A stretch of DNA of 64,000 nt from Bacteroidaceae bacterium (GCA_017470525.1 JAFUYM010000053.1:1-64000); one strand, 5' to 3'. Numbered from the stretch's first letter, positions 26,485-34,627 are shown. The notes: generated by a model not told the origin, from the letters alone. Program-made: numbers and translations.

Positions 26485-27751
26485 TTTACGAACAAAAGCC
26501 TATGCATGGGTGCCCAGTCTCTATCTGGGTGAAGCATTGCCCTTCTCTGCAGTGATGCACATATCGGTCATCATGTTTCAGGAGTTAGGACTGACCGACG
26601 AACAAATCACCTATTATACAGGATGGTTAGGATTGCCTTGGGTCATCAAACCTATCTGGAGTCCCATCATCGACAATCTCAAAACCAAACGTTGGTGGAT
26701 TGTCTCTATGCAGTTCCTCATGGGGGTGGCATTGGCATTGGTGGCTTTCACCGTTCCCACCGTCTTTTGGCTGCAAGGCTGCCTTGCAATCTTCATGCTC
26801 ATCGCATTCGCCAGTGCCACTCACGATATTTCTGCCGATGGCTTCTATATCATCGGTTTACCTAAAAAAGACCAGGAATTGTATGTGGGTGTGCGCAACA
26901 CGTTCTATCGCATTGGCATGGTGATAGGACAGGGAGGATTGGTACTGTTGGCGGGGTATATGCAGGAGGGAATGTTTGGTGAGTCCTTGCAATCTCTGTC
27001 CGCATCATGGATGACGGTCTTCATCATCCTTGGTGTGTTGATGTTTTTGCTGGGTCTTTACCATGCTTTTATCTTGCCTAAGGTGGAAACTGTGGTACAT
27101 GACCGTTTCAACTTTGTGGAGCAGATGCGTGAGTTTGTCTTGACGCTCAAGGTTTTCGTCACGAAGCCTCACCTCATTTCTGCCCTTTGTTTCATTCTTC
27201 TCTTCCGTCTTCCTGAAGGACTGCTCACCAAAATCGTGCCCCTTTTCCTGAAACGTAGTGCTGAAGAAGGCGGGCTTGCCATGAGCGATGTGGATTTTGG
27301 ACTTATCTATGGCACTCTTGGTGTCATCGGATTGCTTTTCGGTGGCATTGTAGGTGGATGGGCTGTTTCTAAATGGGGTTTGAAGAGATGTCTTTGGCCG
27401 CTTGTGCTCTGCATCACCTTGCCCGACATCGTATATGTTTATCTGAGTTATTTCCCGACCAGTCATCTGTGGCTCATTGGCTCATGCGTCTGCATCGAAC
27501 AAATCGGCTATGGTCTTGGCTTTGCTGCCTACACCCTCTATCTTGTCACCTTCTCCCGAGGTGAACGCTCCACCGCTGTCTTTTCCATCTGCACAGCAGG
27601 TCAGAATCTTGGCGGTGTCATGATTCCAGGCATGGTGTCCGGGTTTATCTCTGTGAACATTGGCTACCAGAATTTCTTTTGGCTTGTCATGGCATTCTGT
27701 CTTGTCACCTTTGCTGTCACGGCGTTCGTGAAGATTGAGAAAGAAGGTTGA
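26477..27751 (+). CDS. MFS transporter, AmpG-like (second of two)
   Basis: This 424-residue protein has about 12 membrane segments. WVPSLYLGEALPFSAVMHISVIMFQELGLTDEQITYYTGWLGLPWVIKPIWSP closely follows the AmpG pattern, including the aspartate-free LPW.IKP.WSP loop. SATHDISADGFYI is another AmpG-like segment. AmpG imports GlcNAc-anhydroMurNAc peptides for recycling. It starts 8 bp inside the preceding carrier and ends the cluster; a 95-bp inverted-repeat element follows 23 bp downstream and may end transcription. Confidence 0.8.
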   Translation: MSDLRTKAYAWVPSLYLGEALPFSAVMHISVIMFQELGLTDEQITYYTGWLGLPWVIKPIWSPIIDNLKTKRWWIVSMQFLMGVALALVAFTVPTVFWLQGCLAIFMLIAFASATHDISADGFYIIGLPKKDQELYVGVRNTFYRIGMVIGQGGLVLLAGYMQEGMFGESLQSLSASWMTVFIILGVLMFLLGLYHAFILPKVETVVHDRFNFVEQMREFVLTLKVFVTKPHLISALCFILLFRLPEGLLTKIVPLFLKRSAEEGGLAMSDVDFGLIYGTLGVIGLLFGGIVGGWAVSKWGLKRCLWPLVLCITLPDIVYVYLSYFPTSHLWLIGSCVCIEQIGYGLGFAAYTLYLVTFSRGERSTAVFSICTAGQNLGGVMIPGMVSGFISVNIGYQNFFWLVMAFCLVTFAVTAFVKIEKEG

Positions 27752-27774
27752 AAGAATTTGAAGGCAACAAAATA

Positions 27775-27869
27775 GAGGGTGTGTCAAATTACATCGTCTC
27801 AACTCCTCGAAACCGACGTCGTTGATGTCGATTCAGAGGCTATAGAAGCATGTAATTTGACACACCCTC
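27775..27869. repeat. 95-bp inverted-repeat element, copy 1
   Basis: Perfect 20-bp ends (GAGGGTGTGTCAAATTACAT at 27775-27794 and its complement at 27850-27869) enclose a 55-bp centre that is itself partly palindromic. The element recurs at 34042-34136 with only a few differences, all in the centre. The ends look like those of MITEs or insertion-sequence termini. It lies between convergent genes and could serve as a terminator for both. Confidence 0.85.
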
Positions 27870-27891
27870 TGATTATTGATATGTGTGTGGA

Positions 27892-28452
27892 TTAGAGACC
27901 GAGTTTGCCTTTCACGGCGTTGGCTGCATTGTCAATAGCCTTACCTGCTTCCTGCTTACCAGCCTCTACAGCGTTGTTGGCAGCGTCGGTAGCAGCATTG
28001 GCTGCATCGTTGGCAGCACCTACCACAGCATCCTTGGCACCTTCAGCCACGTTGCTGGCTGCATCGGCAACATCAATAGGGAGAGCCTTGACAGCAGAAA
28101 CGAGATTGGCTACAGTTTCGTTGCCACCAGTGAAAGAAGCAATCTTCTCTTCGTTAGCAGCGATGAACTCTTGAATCTTTGCGATATAAACCTTAGCCTC
28201 TTCGAGTTTGCCTTCAGCCTGAAGTTGAGCGATGTATTCCTGAGCCTTGGCAAGGAGAGACTGGGTCTGTTCTGCATCAGATGCCTCTACTGCAGCAGAG
28301 AGTGCGCTGATGGTTTCATCTACGTTTACAGTTGGCTCTTCTACAACGAGAGAATCCACGTCTGCTGCTTCTACGTCAGCCTTGGGAGCATTGTTGCATG
28401 CGGTGAATGTGATGGCTGCAAGAGCCACGATTCCAAAGAAAATCTTTTTCAT
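27892..28452 (-). CDS. Alanine-rich lipoprotein with amphipathic repeats
   Basis: This 186-residue protein has a lipoprotein signal (lipobox ITFTAC, lipidated cysteine at residue 19). Residues 45-110 are helical (TISALSAAVEASDAEQTQSLLAKAQEYIAQL). The last 65 residues repeat an Ala/Asn/Asp pattern (DAANAATDAANNAVEAGKQEAGKAIDNAANAVKG) with about 11-residue spacing, as in YtxH-like and LEA-like stress proteins. Such helices often cover membranes or prevent aggregation. I know no specific function. It is divergent from the S41 gene with overlapping promoters. Confidence 0.65.
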   Translation of the reverse strand: MKKIFFGIVALAAITFTACNNAPKADVEAADVDSLVVEEPTVNVDETISALSAAVEASDAEQTQSLLAKAQEYIAQLQAEGKLEEAKVYIAKIQEFIAANEEKIASFTGGNETVANLVSAVKALPIDVADAASNVAEGAKDAVVGAANDAANAATDAANNAVEAGKQEAGKAIDNAANAVKGKLGL

Positions 28453-28501
28453 TTTGCTTTTAGTTTTTGAGGGTTAAACAATTTATTTGACTAAACCGTG
28501 G

Positions 28502-28530
28502 CAAAGGTAAATAAAAAATGTGTATCTTTG
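28502..28530. promoter_or_regulatory. Closely spaced divergent promoters
   Basis: The minus strand reads TACCTTTG at 28502-28509, serving the lipoprotein gene. The plus strand reads TATCTTTG at 28523-28530, serving the S41 gene 26 bp later. Only 13 bp separate the two elements, so polymerase binding at one would hinder the other. Confidence 0.65.
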
Positions 28531-28555
28531 CAACTTGAATTAAAAATTTCTTCTG

Positions 28556-29965
28556 ATGAAAAGTTTTTTAACACATATTGTTGCTATTTGTGGTGTCCTG
28601 TTGGCAATTTCGTGTGGCGAAGACCGCACCTACCAGTATGAGGAGAAGACACAGCACAATCATTGGATGTTGGAAATGATGCAGGACAAGTATCTGTGGG
28701 CAGATACCTTGGTGAACTATGAACCAGCCTGGAAGACGTTTTTCTCAACACCTGGTGACTTTCTCGCTGACTTGACGAAGCGGACGGGACAAGCGGATTC
28801 GTGGTCTTACATAGAGATTGACACGTTGACCTCCGATAGTCACAGTCGTGGCTATTTCAGCCATGTGGAATCCTATGGCATGGACTTTGTGTTGATGACT
28901 GACCCGACAGGGCAGACGACGAAACAGATGCTGAGAGTGTTGACTGTCTATAGCGGAAGTCCTGCTGAGAGGGCAGGATTGCTGAGAGGCGATTTTATCA
29001 GTGCGTACGATGGCTACAAGATTTCCAGCAACAATATTTCAAAGTTGCAGAAAGGGGTGGCGCGTTCGCTAGAGGTGTGCCACATGGCGGTCGATGAAAC
29101 GGAAGGCACTTTCTATTGGGAAGACACGGTCACGGTTTCAATGAGTGCATCGGAATATGTGGAAGACAAGGCATTCCCTGTGAGTGACATTGTCAATGCA
29201 GAGGGTACGTTGGTGGGTTATCTGATGTGTACCCGATTGCTGGACACTCCCACGGAAAAGGGAGTTGCCTCTGCTGGTTCGACGGTGTATAGGGATGAGT
29301 TGGACAGAATCATGGCACAAATGAAGAATGCTGGTGTGGCGGAAATGGTCTTAGACCTCCGTTTGTGTAATGACGGAACACTCGAAATGGCACAACATTT
29401 AGCAAGTTATGTGGTGAATCCTGCTTCCCTTCATTCTACGTTTGCCAAGACCTTTTGGAATGAGGCTTATTCTGCCAACAATCAGTCACTTCCTTATGAT
29501 GTTTCTGTCGCTAATTTGGGGCTGAGTCGTGTGTATGTGCTCGTCAGTTCCTACACGCAGGGTGCTGCAGAGTGGCTCATCCATTCTTTGCAATATTCGA
29601 TGGGTGAGGAGAATGTGATTCTGATTGGGCAAAGCACAAAAGGACAGAACGTGATGACCGAAGAGGTGGGCAGTCAATACTATGTACACCTCTTCCCTGT
29701 GGTGGCGTATGTGGCTGATGGCGATGGCAACTATGATTATGGTAGCATGAGTCCGACGGTGGAGGTGGATGAACAGGCGTATTTGACGTTGGCTGACTAC
29801 GGCTCTCCTTCTGAAATTCTATTCTATACTTCGATTCAGCACATCTTAGGTCTGATAAGCCAAAATGTCAGTGAAAACACTGGGGAGTCGGACAATTCGG
29901 CAGAAAATGGGACGGGTGAAGGAGAAAACGCTGACGAATCGACGGAAGAATCATCGGTGGAATAA
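28556..29965 (+). CDS. S41-family protease homologue, probably inactive lipoprotein
   Basis: This 469-residue protein has a lipoprotein signal (LLAISC, cysteine 20). A helical N-terminal part (MLEMMQDKYLWADTL) and a PDZ-like domain (VYSGSPAERAGLLRGDFISAYDGYKI) are followed by the tail-specific protease fold (EMVLDLRLCNDGTLEMAQHLAS). The usual T-x-S-x-S-E active-site segment here reads TQGAAE at residues 334-339, so both serines are gone. The usual GK after it reads GQ (363-364), though Lys362 lies beside it. I infer a pseudoenzyme that may bind peptides without cutting them. The C-terminus is acidic and disordered. Confidence 0.8.
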   Translation: MKSFLTHIVAICGVLLAISCGEDRTYQYEEKTQHNHWMLEMMQDKYLWADTLVNYEPAWKTFFSTPGDFLADLTKRTGQADSWSYIEIDTLTSDSHSRGYFSHVESYGMDFVLMTDPTGQTTKQMLRVLTVYSGSPAERAGLLRGDFISAYDGYKISSNNISKLQKGVARSLEVCHMAVDETEGTFYWEDTVTVSMSASEYVEDKAFPVSDIVNAEGTLVGYLMCTRLLDTPTEKGVASAGSTVYRDELDRIMAQMKNAGVAEMVLDLRLCNDGTLEMAQHLASYVVNPASLHSTFAKTFWNEAYSANNQSLPYDVSVANLGLSRVYVLVSSYTQGAAEWLIHSLQYSMGEENVILIGQSTKGQNVMTEEVGSQYYVHLFPVVAYVADGDGNYDYGSMSPTVEVDEQAYLTLADYGSPSEILFYTSIQHILGLISQNVSENTGESDNSAENGTGEGENADESTEESSVE

Positions 29966-29966
29966 A

Positions 29967-30014
29967 AGTTGCAAATGGGTTTAGTGGAAACAAAAACTAA
30001 ACTCAATTGCAACT
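29967..30014 (+). promoter_or_regulatory. Hairpin touching the clpB start codon
   Basis: The 19 bases at 29967-29985 pair with 29996-30014 with one mismatch and one G:U wobble, around a 10-base loop. The right arm ends at the base before the ATG at 30015. In RNA the hairpin would hide the ribosome landing site. It does not match the CIRCE operator. Confidence 0.6.
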
Positions 30015-31217
30015 ATGAACAACAACTATCAGAATCAGAATGGGCAGCAACCGTCTGCCAAGGAGGTTCTTGAACTATATGCAACGAACCTCGTGGAGCG
30101 TGCTAAGAACGGCAAACTCGACCCTGTCATCGGACGTGATGAGGAGATTCGTCGAATTTTGCAGATTCTTAGCCGTCGAACCAAAAACAACCCAATTCTT
30201 ATTGGTGAACCGGGTACGGGTAAGACCGCCATTGTGGAAGGTCTGGCAAGGCGTATCGTGCGTGGTGATGTGCCTGAAAACCTGAAGGATAAGCAACTCT
30301 ACTCCTTGGATATGGGTGCTTTGATTGCAGGTGCCAAGTATCAGGGTGAGTTTGAGGAACGACTCAAAGCCGTGGTGAAGGCTGTGGTGGAGAGTCAGGG
30401 GCAAATCATCCTCTTCATCGACGAAATCCACACCCTCGTGGGTGCGGGTCAGACGAGTGGTGCCATGGATGCCGCCAACATCCTCAAGCCTGCGTTGGCA
30501 CGTGGAGAGTTGAGGGCAATCGGTGCCACCACCCTCGACGAGTACCAGAAGTATTTCGAGAAAGACAAGGCACTGGAACGTCGATTCCAAACCGTGATGG
30601 TCGATGAACCAGATGTGCCGTCTTCCATCTCCATCCTTCGAGGCTTGAAAGAGCGTTATGAGAACCACCACAAAGTGCGTATCAAAGACGAAGCCATCAT
30701 CGCTGCCGTCGAACTCAGCAACCGTTACATCACCGACCGTTTCCTGCCCGACAAAGCCATCGACCTGATGGACGAGGCGGCTGCCAAACTCCGTATGGAA
30801 CGTGACTCGGTGCCCGAGGAAATTGACGAACTGAGCCGCCGACTCAAGCAGATGGAGATTGAACGCGAAGCCATCAAACGTGAAGGCGACAAGGAGAAAC
30901 TCGCCGAACTGAACAAAATCATCGACACCCTCAAGGCTGACGAGCAGAAGCAGCGGGCGAAGTGGGAAGGCGAGAAGGCGCTCCTCAACCAAATCCAGAG
31001 CGACAAGCAGCAAATCGAGCAGTTGAAGTTCGAGGCTGACAAGGCGGAACGTGAAGGCAACTATGGCAAGGTGGCTGAAATCCGTTATGGCAAACTCCAG
31101 CATCTGGAGGAAGACATCAAGGCTGTGCAGAGCAAACTTGCCGAGGCTCAAGGGGCTTCTGCCCTCGTGAAGGAAGAGGTTGACAGCGACGACATCGCCG
31201 ATGTGGTGAGCCGCTAG
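30015..31217 (+). CDS. clpB: ClpB-like chaperone, first half (up to in-frame TAG)
   Basis: These 400 residues hold the first ATPase domain and the coiled-coil middle domain of the ClpB disaggregase. Walker A is GEPGTGKT near residue 63, followed by [20 protein letters not shown] and Walker [14 protein letters not shown]. The middle domain runs from about 285 to 390 ([36 protein letters not shown]). The peptide-binding N domain of ordinary ClpB (about 140 residues) is absent: the protein begins with a short Asn/Gln-rich leader and then [33 protein letters not shown]. The frame ends in DVVSR then TAG, where the family has a tryptophan in [13 protein letters not shown]. Confidence 0.85.
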   Translation: MNNNYQNQNGQQPSAKEVLELYATNLVERAKNGKLDPVIGRDEEIRRILQILSRRTKNNPILIGEPGTGKTAIVEGLARRIVRGDVPENLKDKQLYSLDMGALIAGAKYQGEFEERLKAVVKAVVESQGQIILFIDEIHTLVGAGQTSGAMDAANILKPALARGELRAIGATTLDEYQKYFEKDKALERRFQTVMVDEPDVPSSISILRGLKERYENHHKVRIKDEAIIAAVELSNRYITDRFLPDKAIDLMDEAAAKLRMERDSVPEEIDELSRRLKQMEIEREAIKREGDKEKLAELNKIIDTLKADEQKQRAKWEGEKALLNQIQSDKQQIEQLKFEADKAEREGNYGKVAEIRYGKLQHLEEDIKAVQSKLAEAQGASALVKEEVDSDDIADVVSR

Positions 31218-31229
31218 ACAGGCATCCCC

Positions 31230-32102
31230 GTGAGCAAGATGCAGACCTCCGAACGCACCAAACTCATCCATCTGGAAGAGGAACTGCACAAGCGTGTCAT
31301 CGGTCAAGACGAAGCCATCCGTGCCGTCAGCGATGCCGTGCGTCGTAGTCGTGCAGGGTTGCAAGACCCGAAGCGACCCATCGGCTCCTTCATCTTCCTC
31401 GGCACCACGGGTGTGGGTAAGACGGAACTCGCCAAGGCTTTGGCTGACTACCTCTTCGACGACGAGACGATGATGACTCGTATCGACATGAGCGAGTATC
31501 AGGAGAAGTTCAGCGTCACCCGACTCATCGGTGCGCCTCCGGGCTACATCGGTTATGAAGAGGGTGGTCAACTCACCGAGGCAGTGCGGCGCAAACCTTA
31601 CTCGGTCGTGCTTTTCGACGAAATCGAGAAAGCACATCCCGATGTGTTCAACACCCTCCTGCAGGTGCTCGACGATGGCCGTCTGACCGACAACAAAGGA
31701 CGTGTGGTGAACTTCAAGAACACCATCATCATCATGACCAGCAATGCCCAGCGTGAACAACTCCGCAGCATCTTCCGCCCAGAGTTCCTCAACCGAATCG
31801 ACGACATCATCACCTTCTCGCCACTCAACGAGACGGAAATCAAGCAGATTGTGCGTCTGCAAGTCGATAAGGTGGTCAAAATGGTCGTTCAGAACGGCAT
31901 CACGCTCAACGTGACCGACGAAGCCATCAACCTGATTGCCAAGGCTGGCTACGACCCGCAGTTCGGTGCCCGTCCTGTCAAGCGAGCCATCCAGGAAAAA
32001 CTGCTCAACGAACTCAGCAAGCGCATCATCAGCGGCGAAATCAATCACGAAAAGCCCGTCACCGTCACCACTCAAGGCGATGCACTCGCATTCGAACAAT
32101 GA
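31230..32102 (+). CDS. clpB: ClpB-like chaperone, second half
   Basis: These 290 residues hold the second ATPase domain and C-terminal domain, in the same frame as the first half and 4 codons past its TAG; GTG at 31230 could start them. Walker A is [12 protein letters not shown] and Walker [17 protein letters not shown]. Pore motif GYIGYEEGG and arginine-rich [13 protein letters not shown] are present. Between IIIMTSN and [17 protein letters not shown], about 25-30 residues usual in ClpB are missing. A protein made alone from here would lack the first ATPase ring. Confidence 0.8.
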   Translation: MSKMQTSERTKLIHLEEELHKRVIGQDEAIRAVSDAVRRSRAGLQDPKRPIGSFIFLGTTGVGKTELAKALADYLFDDETMMTRIDMSEYQEKFSVTRLIGAPPGYIGYEEGGQLTEAVRRKPYSVVLFDEIEKAHPDVFNTLLQVLDDGRLTDNKGRVVNFKNTIIIMTSNAQREQLRSIFRPEFLNRIDDIITFSPLNETEIKQIVRLQVDKVVKMVVQNGITLNVTDEAINLIAKAGYDPQFGARPVKRAIQEKLLNELSKRIISGEINHEKPVTVTTQGDALAFEQ

Positions 32103-32180
32103 CGAAGAAAACGTCCGCTCTGACACTTCACTCAGCACCTCAAAAGGGGTGCTGCGTAAGTGATATTTGTACGATAAATC

Positions 32181-32216
32181 ATGGGAGTCATGAACCATAC
32201 GGTTCGCGGCTCCCAT
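32181..32216 (+). terminator. Terminator of the clpB region
   Basis: ATGGGAG at 32181-32187 pairs with CTCCCAT at 32210-32216, with GAACC/GGTTC inside, followed by TTTCTCAT. An earlier hairpin (AGCACC with GGTGCT at 32131-32150) lies just after the stop codon. Confidence 0.65.
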
Positions 32217-32293
32217 TTCTCATCTATGCCCACCTTTTTCATGCATCCTTGTAACTTTTCCCCCGAAAAGTTTTGAATATGTCAATTTGTTTG

Positions 32294-32301
32294 TATCTTT
32301 G
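32294..32301 (+). promoter_or_regulatory. Promoter of the first tandem membrane-protein gene
   Basis: TATCTTTG at 32294-32301 has TTTTG at 32271-32275 upstream, a spacing of 18 bp, close to the Bacteroidetes ideal. The whole region from about 32262 is duplicated at 32879. Confidence 0.75.
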
Positions 32302-32338
32302 CAACTGATATATCTAATATGGAAAAGAACTCCTCAAC

Positions 32339-32803
32339 ATGCGATTAATCAAGGCTTTTCTACATACGTTGTACCTTACAATTTATTATTGGGATTTTTT
32401 CAAATTCCACCAACCGAGTGAAAAAATATTCGATAAGTGGCGTGATAATGGATACATCCCAATATTTACACTATTCACCTTTATCCTGTTAAGACCCATT
32501 GTATTCTTGTTCTATTGTTTATATTTAGCCAGCGGATCTAAACTGACGATGCAGGATGCTGATCTATACAAAAGTATAGCATTCCCAGCGGCTATTCTAT
32601 CCATGATATATGTATCTATACGATTAAAAAAGGAAAAATATATCGAAGGTATCATCCATGAGGTTCTCTCGACAGATGAAAGGCTGATAAAGAAGCGCTA
32701 TAAATACACTCTATATACAGTTCTCATACCTTTCTTCTCATCTCCTTTGTGGGTAACGCTGCTTCAAAAACTCTTGCAGCGTGTCATTGTACCAATGTTT
32801 TGA
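32339..32803 (+). CDS. Small membrane protein, tandem paralogue 1
   Basis: This 154-residue protein is the first of three related copies. It starts with a basic amphipathic segment (MRLIKAFLHTLYLTIYYW). Three hydrophobic stretches follow, at about 42-66, 80-95 and 123-145, and a conserved cytoplasmic-looking loop (LSTDERLIKKRYKYTLYTVLIP). I recognise no family. It has its own promoter, and DNA here is visibly more AT-rich than the clpB gene before it. The last 60 residues are nearly identical to copy 3, whereas copy 2 differs widely. Confidence 0.7.
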   Translation: MRLIKAFLHTLYLTIYYWDFFKFHQPSEKIFDKWRDNGYIPIFTLFTFILLRPIVFLFYCLYLASGSKLTMQDADLYKSIAFPAAILSMIYVSIRLKKEKYIEGIIHEVLSTDERLIKKRYKYTLYTVLIPFFSSPLWVTLLQKLLQRVIVPMF

Positions 32804-32910
32804 GGTACTTCTAACACAAGAAATATGCAATTCGACTCAAGTTCCAGAAATAAAAACCTCGTTCTCTTTCATTTTCTCCCGAAAAGTTTTGAATCTGTCA
32901 AATTCGTTTG

Positions 32911-32918
32911 TATCTTTG
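32911..32918 (+). promoter_or_regulatory. Promoter of the second tandem membrane-protein gene
   Basis: TATCTTTG with TTTTG at 32887-32891 upstream (19 bp spacing). It is a diverged copy of the promoter at 32294. Confidence 0.7.
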
Positions 32919-32955
32919 CAACTAATGTATATAATCTGAAAAAGAACTCCTCAAT

Positions 32956-33417
32956 ATGCGATTATTTAAGGCATTTCTACATACGTTTCTCTTTACAATT
33001 TATTATTTAGATGTTTTCATATTCCATGTACAACGTGGAAAAACATTCGGTGTATGGCGGAGTCGTGGATATATCCTAATGTTCGGGTTATTCTACATTA
33101 TACTGTGGGCACCTCTCAATTTTTTGTTATACTGTATATGTGTAGCCTGCGGATATGGACAGACGATTCCGGATGTTAACTTGTACATCATAACATTACT
33201 TATTTTAAGCCCATCCCTAATTTACGTAATCATACGGTTAAAGAACGAAAACTATATAGAGGCTATCATCAAAGAGATTTTATCTACTGATAAAAATCTG
33301 ATTAAAAAGCGCTACCGATTCACATTGTTCACCGTTCTCATACCTGCTCTCTCCTCTCCATTCATATTTCTGCTGCTAAAAGTTCGCTTACACGATATTC
33401 TTATATTCTGGTTTTAA
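32956..33417 (+). CDS. Small membrane protein, tandem paralogue 2
   Basis: This 153-residue protein has the same layout as its neighbours: basic start (MRLFKAFLHTFLFTIYY), three hydrophobic stretches and the loop LSTDKNLIKKRYRFTLFTVLIP. It is the most diverged of the three. It has its own duplicated promoter. The bases just after its stop (TTTTAACCCGAATCGG) resemble those after copy 3, so the duplicated unit includes 3' flank. Function unknown. Confidence 0.68.
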   Translation: MRLFKAFLHTFLFTIYYLDVFIFHVQRGKTFGVWRSRGYILMFGLFYIILWAPLNFLLYCICVACGYGQTIPDVNLYIITLLILSPSLIYVIIRLKNENYIEAIIKEILSTDKNLIKKRYRFTLFTVLIPALSSPFIFLLLKVRLHDILIFWF

Positions 33418-33463
33418 CCCGAATCGGTCATTATAAATAGTTAATCTGAAAAAACTCCTCAAC

Positions 33464-33928
33464 ATGCGATTAATCAAGGCTTTTCTACATACGTTCTTCT
33501 TTACAATTTATCGTTGGTCTGTCCTCAAATTCCACAAACAGCGTGGAAAACTATTCGATGAGTGGCGTGATAATGGATACTTCGTAGTCTTTGGATTATT
33601 TACTTTAATGCTGTTAAGACCCATTGTGTTCTTATTCTATTGTTTATATTTAGCCAGCGGATCAGAACTGACGATGCAGGATGCTGATCTATACAAAAGT
33701 ATAGTATTCCCGGCGGCTATTCTATCCATGATATATGTATCTATACGATTAAAAAAAGAAAATTATATCGAAGGTATCATAAAGGAGATTCTATCGACAG
33801 ATGAAAGGCTGATAAAGAAGCGCTACAAATACACTCTATATACAGTTCTCATACCTTTCTTCTCATCTCCTTTGTGGGTAACGCTGCTTCAAAAACTCTT
33901 GCAGCGTGTCATTGTGCCAATGTTTTAA
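33464..33928 (+). CDS. Small membrane protein, tandem paralogue 3
   Basis: This 154-residue protein shares most residues with copy 1, including the identical last 40. Its upstream region keeps only the short stretch next to the start codon (AAACTCCTCAACATGCG) and no TAnnTTTG, so it probably depends on transcription from copy 2, 46 bp upstream. The near identity with copy 1 but not copy 2 suggests recombination or conversion between the outer copies. Function unknown. Confidence 0.68.
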   Translation: MRLIKAFLHTFFFTIYRWSVLKFHKQRGKLFDEWRDNGYFVVFGLFTLMLLRPIVFLFYCLYLASGSELTMQDADLYKSIVFPAAILSMIYVSIRLKKENYIEGIIKEILSTDERLIKKRYKYTLYTVLIPFFSSPLWVTLLQKLLQRVIVPMF

Positions 33929-34041
33929 CCTGAATCGGGCATGAAATAATTTATGAATAATTCGTGGGCATTTATGGGCTTCGTGTTATTTCTTTCTGTT
34001 GATGATGAAAAAGGGATAATGGAGGATAACGTAAAAAATGT

Positions 34042-34136
34042 GAGGGTGTGTCAAATTACATCGTCTCAACTCCTCGAAATCGACATCGACGATGTCGATT
34101 CAGAGGCTATAGAAGCATGTAATTTGACACACCCTC
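34042..34136. repeat. 95-bp inverted-repeat element, copy 2
   Basis: Same ends as at 27775-27869 (GAGGGTGTGTCAAATTACAT and complement). The centre includes a perfect palindrome, TCGACATCGACGATGTCGA. Flanks AAAAAATGT and ACATTTTTT continue the pairing outward by 9 bp, which looks like either a target-site palindrome or a terminator stem. It too lies between convergent genes. Confidence 0.85.
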
Positions 34137-34165
34137 ACATTTTTTGTGATGTGGAGTCTATTTCT

Positions 34166-34627
34166 TTATTTCTGAAGGGTTGCCTGTTTGGGCTCTTCTT
34201 CTGTGGTCTCTTCGGTGGTTTCTGTCTCCTTGTTTTCAAATTCGGTGTAGCCGTCGGCTACGAGGATGTTGTACCAAGCGAGGACTTTGCGCATGTCGGA
34301 CACACGGACACGGTCTGTGTCGTAGTTGGGAAGCACCTTGGTGAAGAAGGCGATAATGTCGTCTTGTGATGCCTTCTTGGGAGAAATGTCCACAGGGGCA
34401 GCGCCGTAGTTCTGCTTGATGGACTCGAAGACGGAGGCGAGGGACACTTCGCTGTCGTCGTTGGTGTAGATGGAGATATCGCCGAGTGACACGACGCGGT
34501 CTGCTCCGAAGGCAGGAATGCGCTTTTTCTGTGCATCGACAGTTTCTACGATGAGGCTCTTGTTGCCTCGGGAGATGAGCTTATAAAGCCCTGGTTTGCC
34601 AGAGATGGCGAGAATTTTCTTAATCAT
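34166..34627 (-). CDS. DUF5606 protein
   Basis: This 153-residue cytoplasmic protein matches the Bacteroidetes-specific DUF5606 family. It opens with ILAISGKPGLYKLISRGNKSLIVETVD, a small beta-barrel-like segment. A helical part follows (DDIIAFFTKVLPNYDTDRVRVSDMRKVLAWYNIL), and then an acidic Glu/Thr-rich tail. The family function is unknown. It is the last gene of the nusB-yajC-ybbR-coaE run, 18 bp after coaE. Confidence 0.85.
   Translation of the reverse strand: MIKKILAISGKPGLYKLISRGNKSLIVETVDAQKKRIPAFGADRVVSLGDISIYTNDDSEVSLASVFESIKQNYGAAPVDISPKKASQDDIIAFFTKVLPNYDTDRVRVSDMRKVLAWYNILVADGYTEFENKETETTEETTEEEPKQATLQK

Larger units (their letters stand above)
30015..32102 (+). pseudogene. clpB: Interrupted, N-domain-less clpB
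   Basis: Read as one gene, this encodes about 695 residues against roughly 860 for typical Bacteroidetes ClpB. Three lesions separate it from a normal copy: no N domain, a TAG at 31215-31217 in place of a conserved TGG, and an in-frame deletion of about 25-30 residues in the second ATPase domain. Everything else is well conserved and in one frame, so any decay is recent. It may be a degenerate second copy, a readthrough gene, or a sequencing or assembly error at the TAG. Confidence 0.65.

Noticed and set aside
27892..28477. Plus-strand frames opposite the alanine-rich lipoprotein
   Set aside because: They are antisense shadows of low-complexity coding sequence.
30075..32216. 713-codon open frame on the minus strand opposite clpB
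   Set aside because: It is a shadow of biased codon use in the plus-strand clpB, rich in His/Val/Leu with no recognisable domain.
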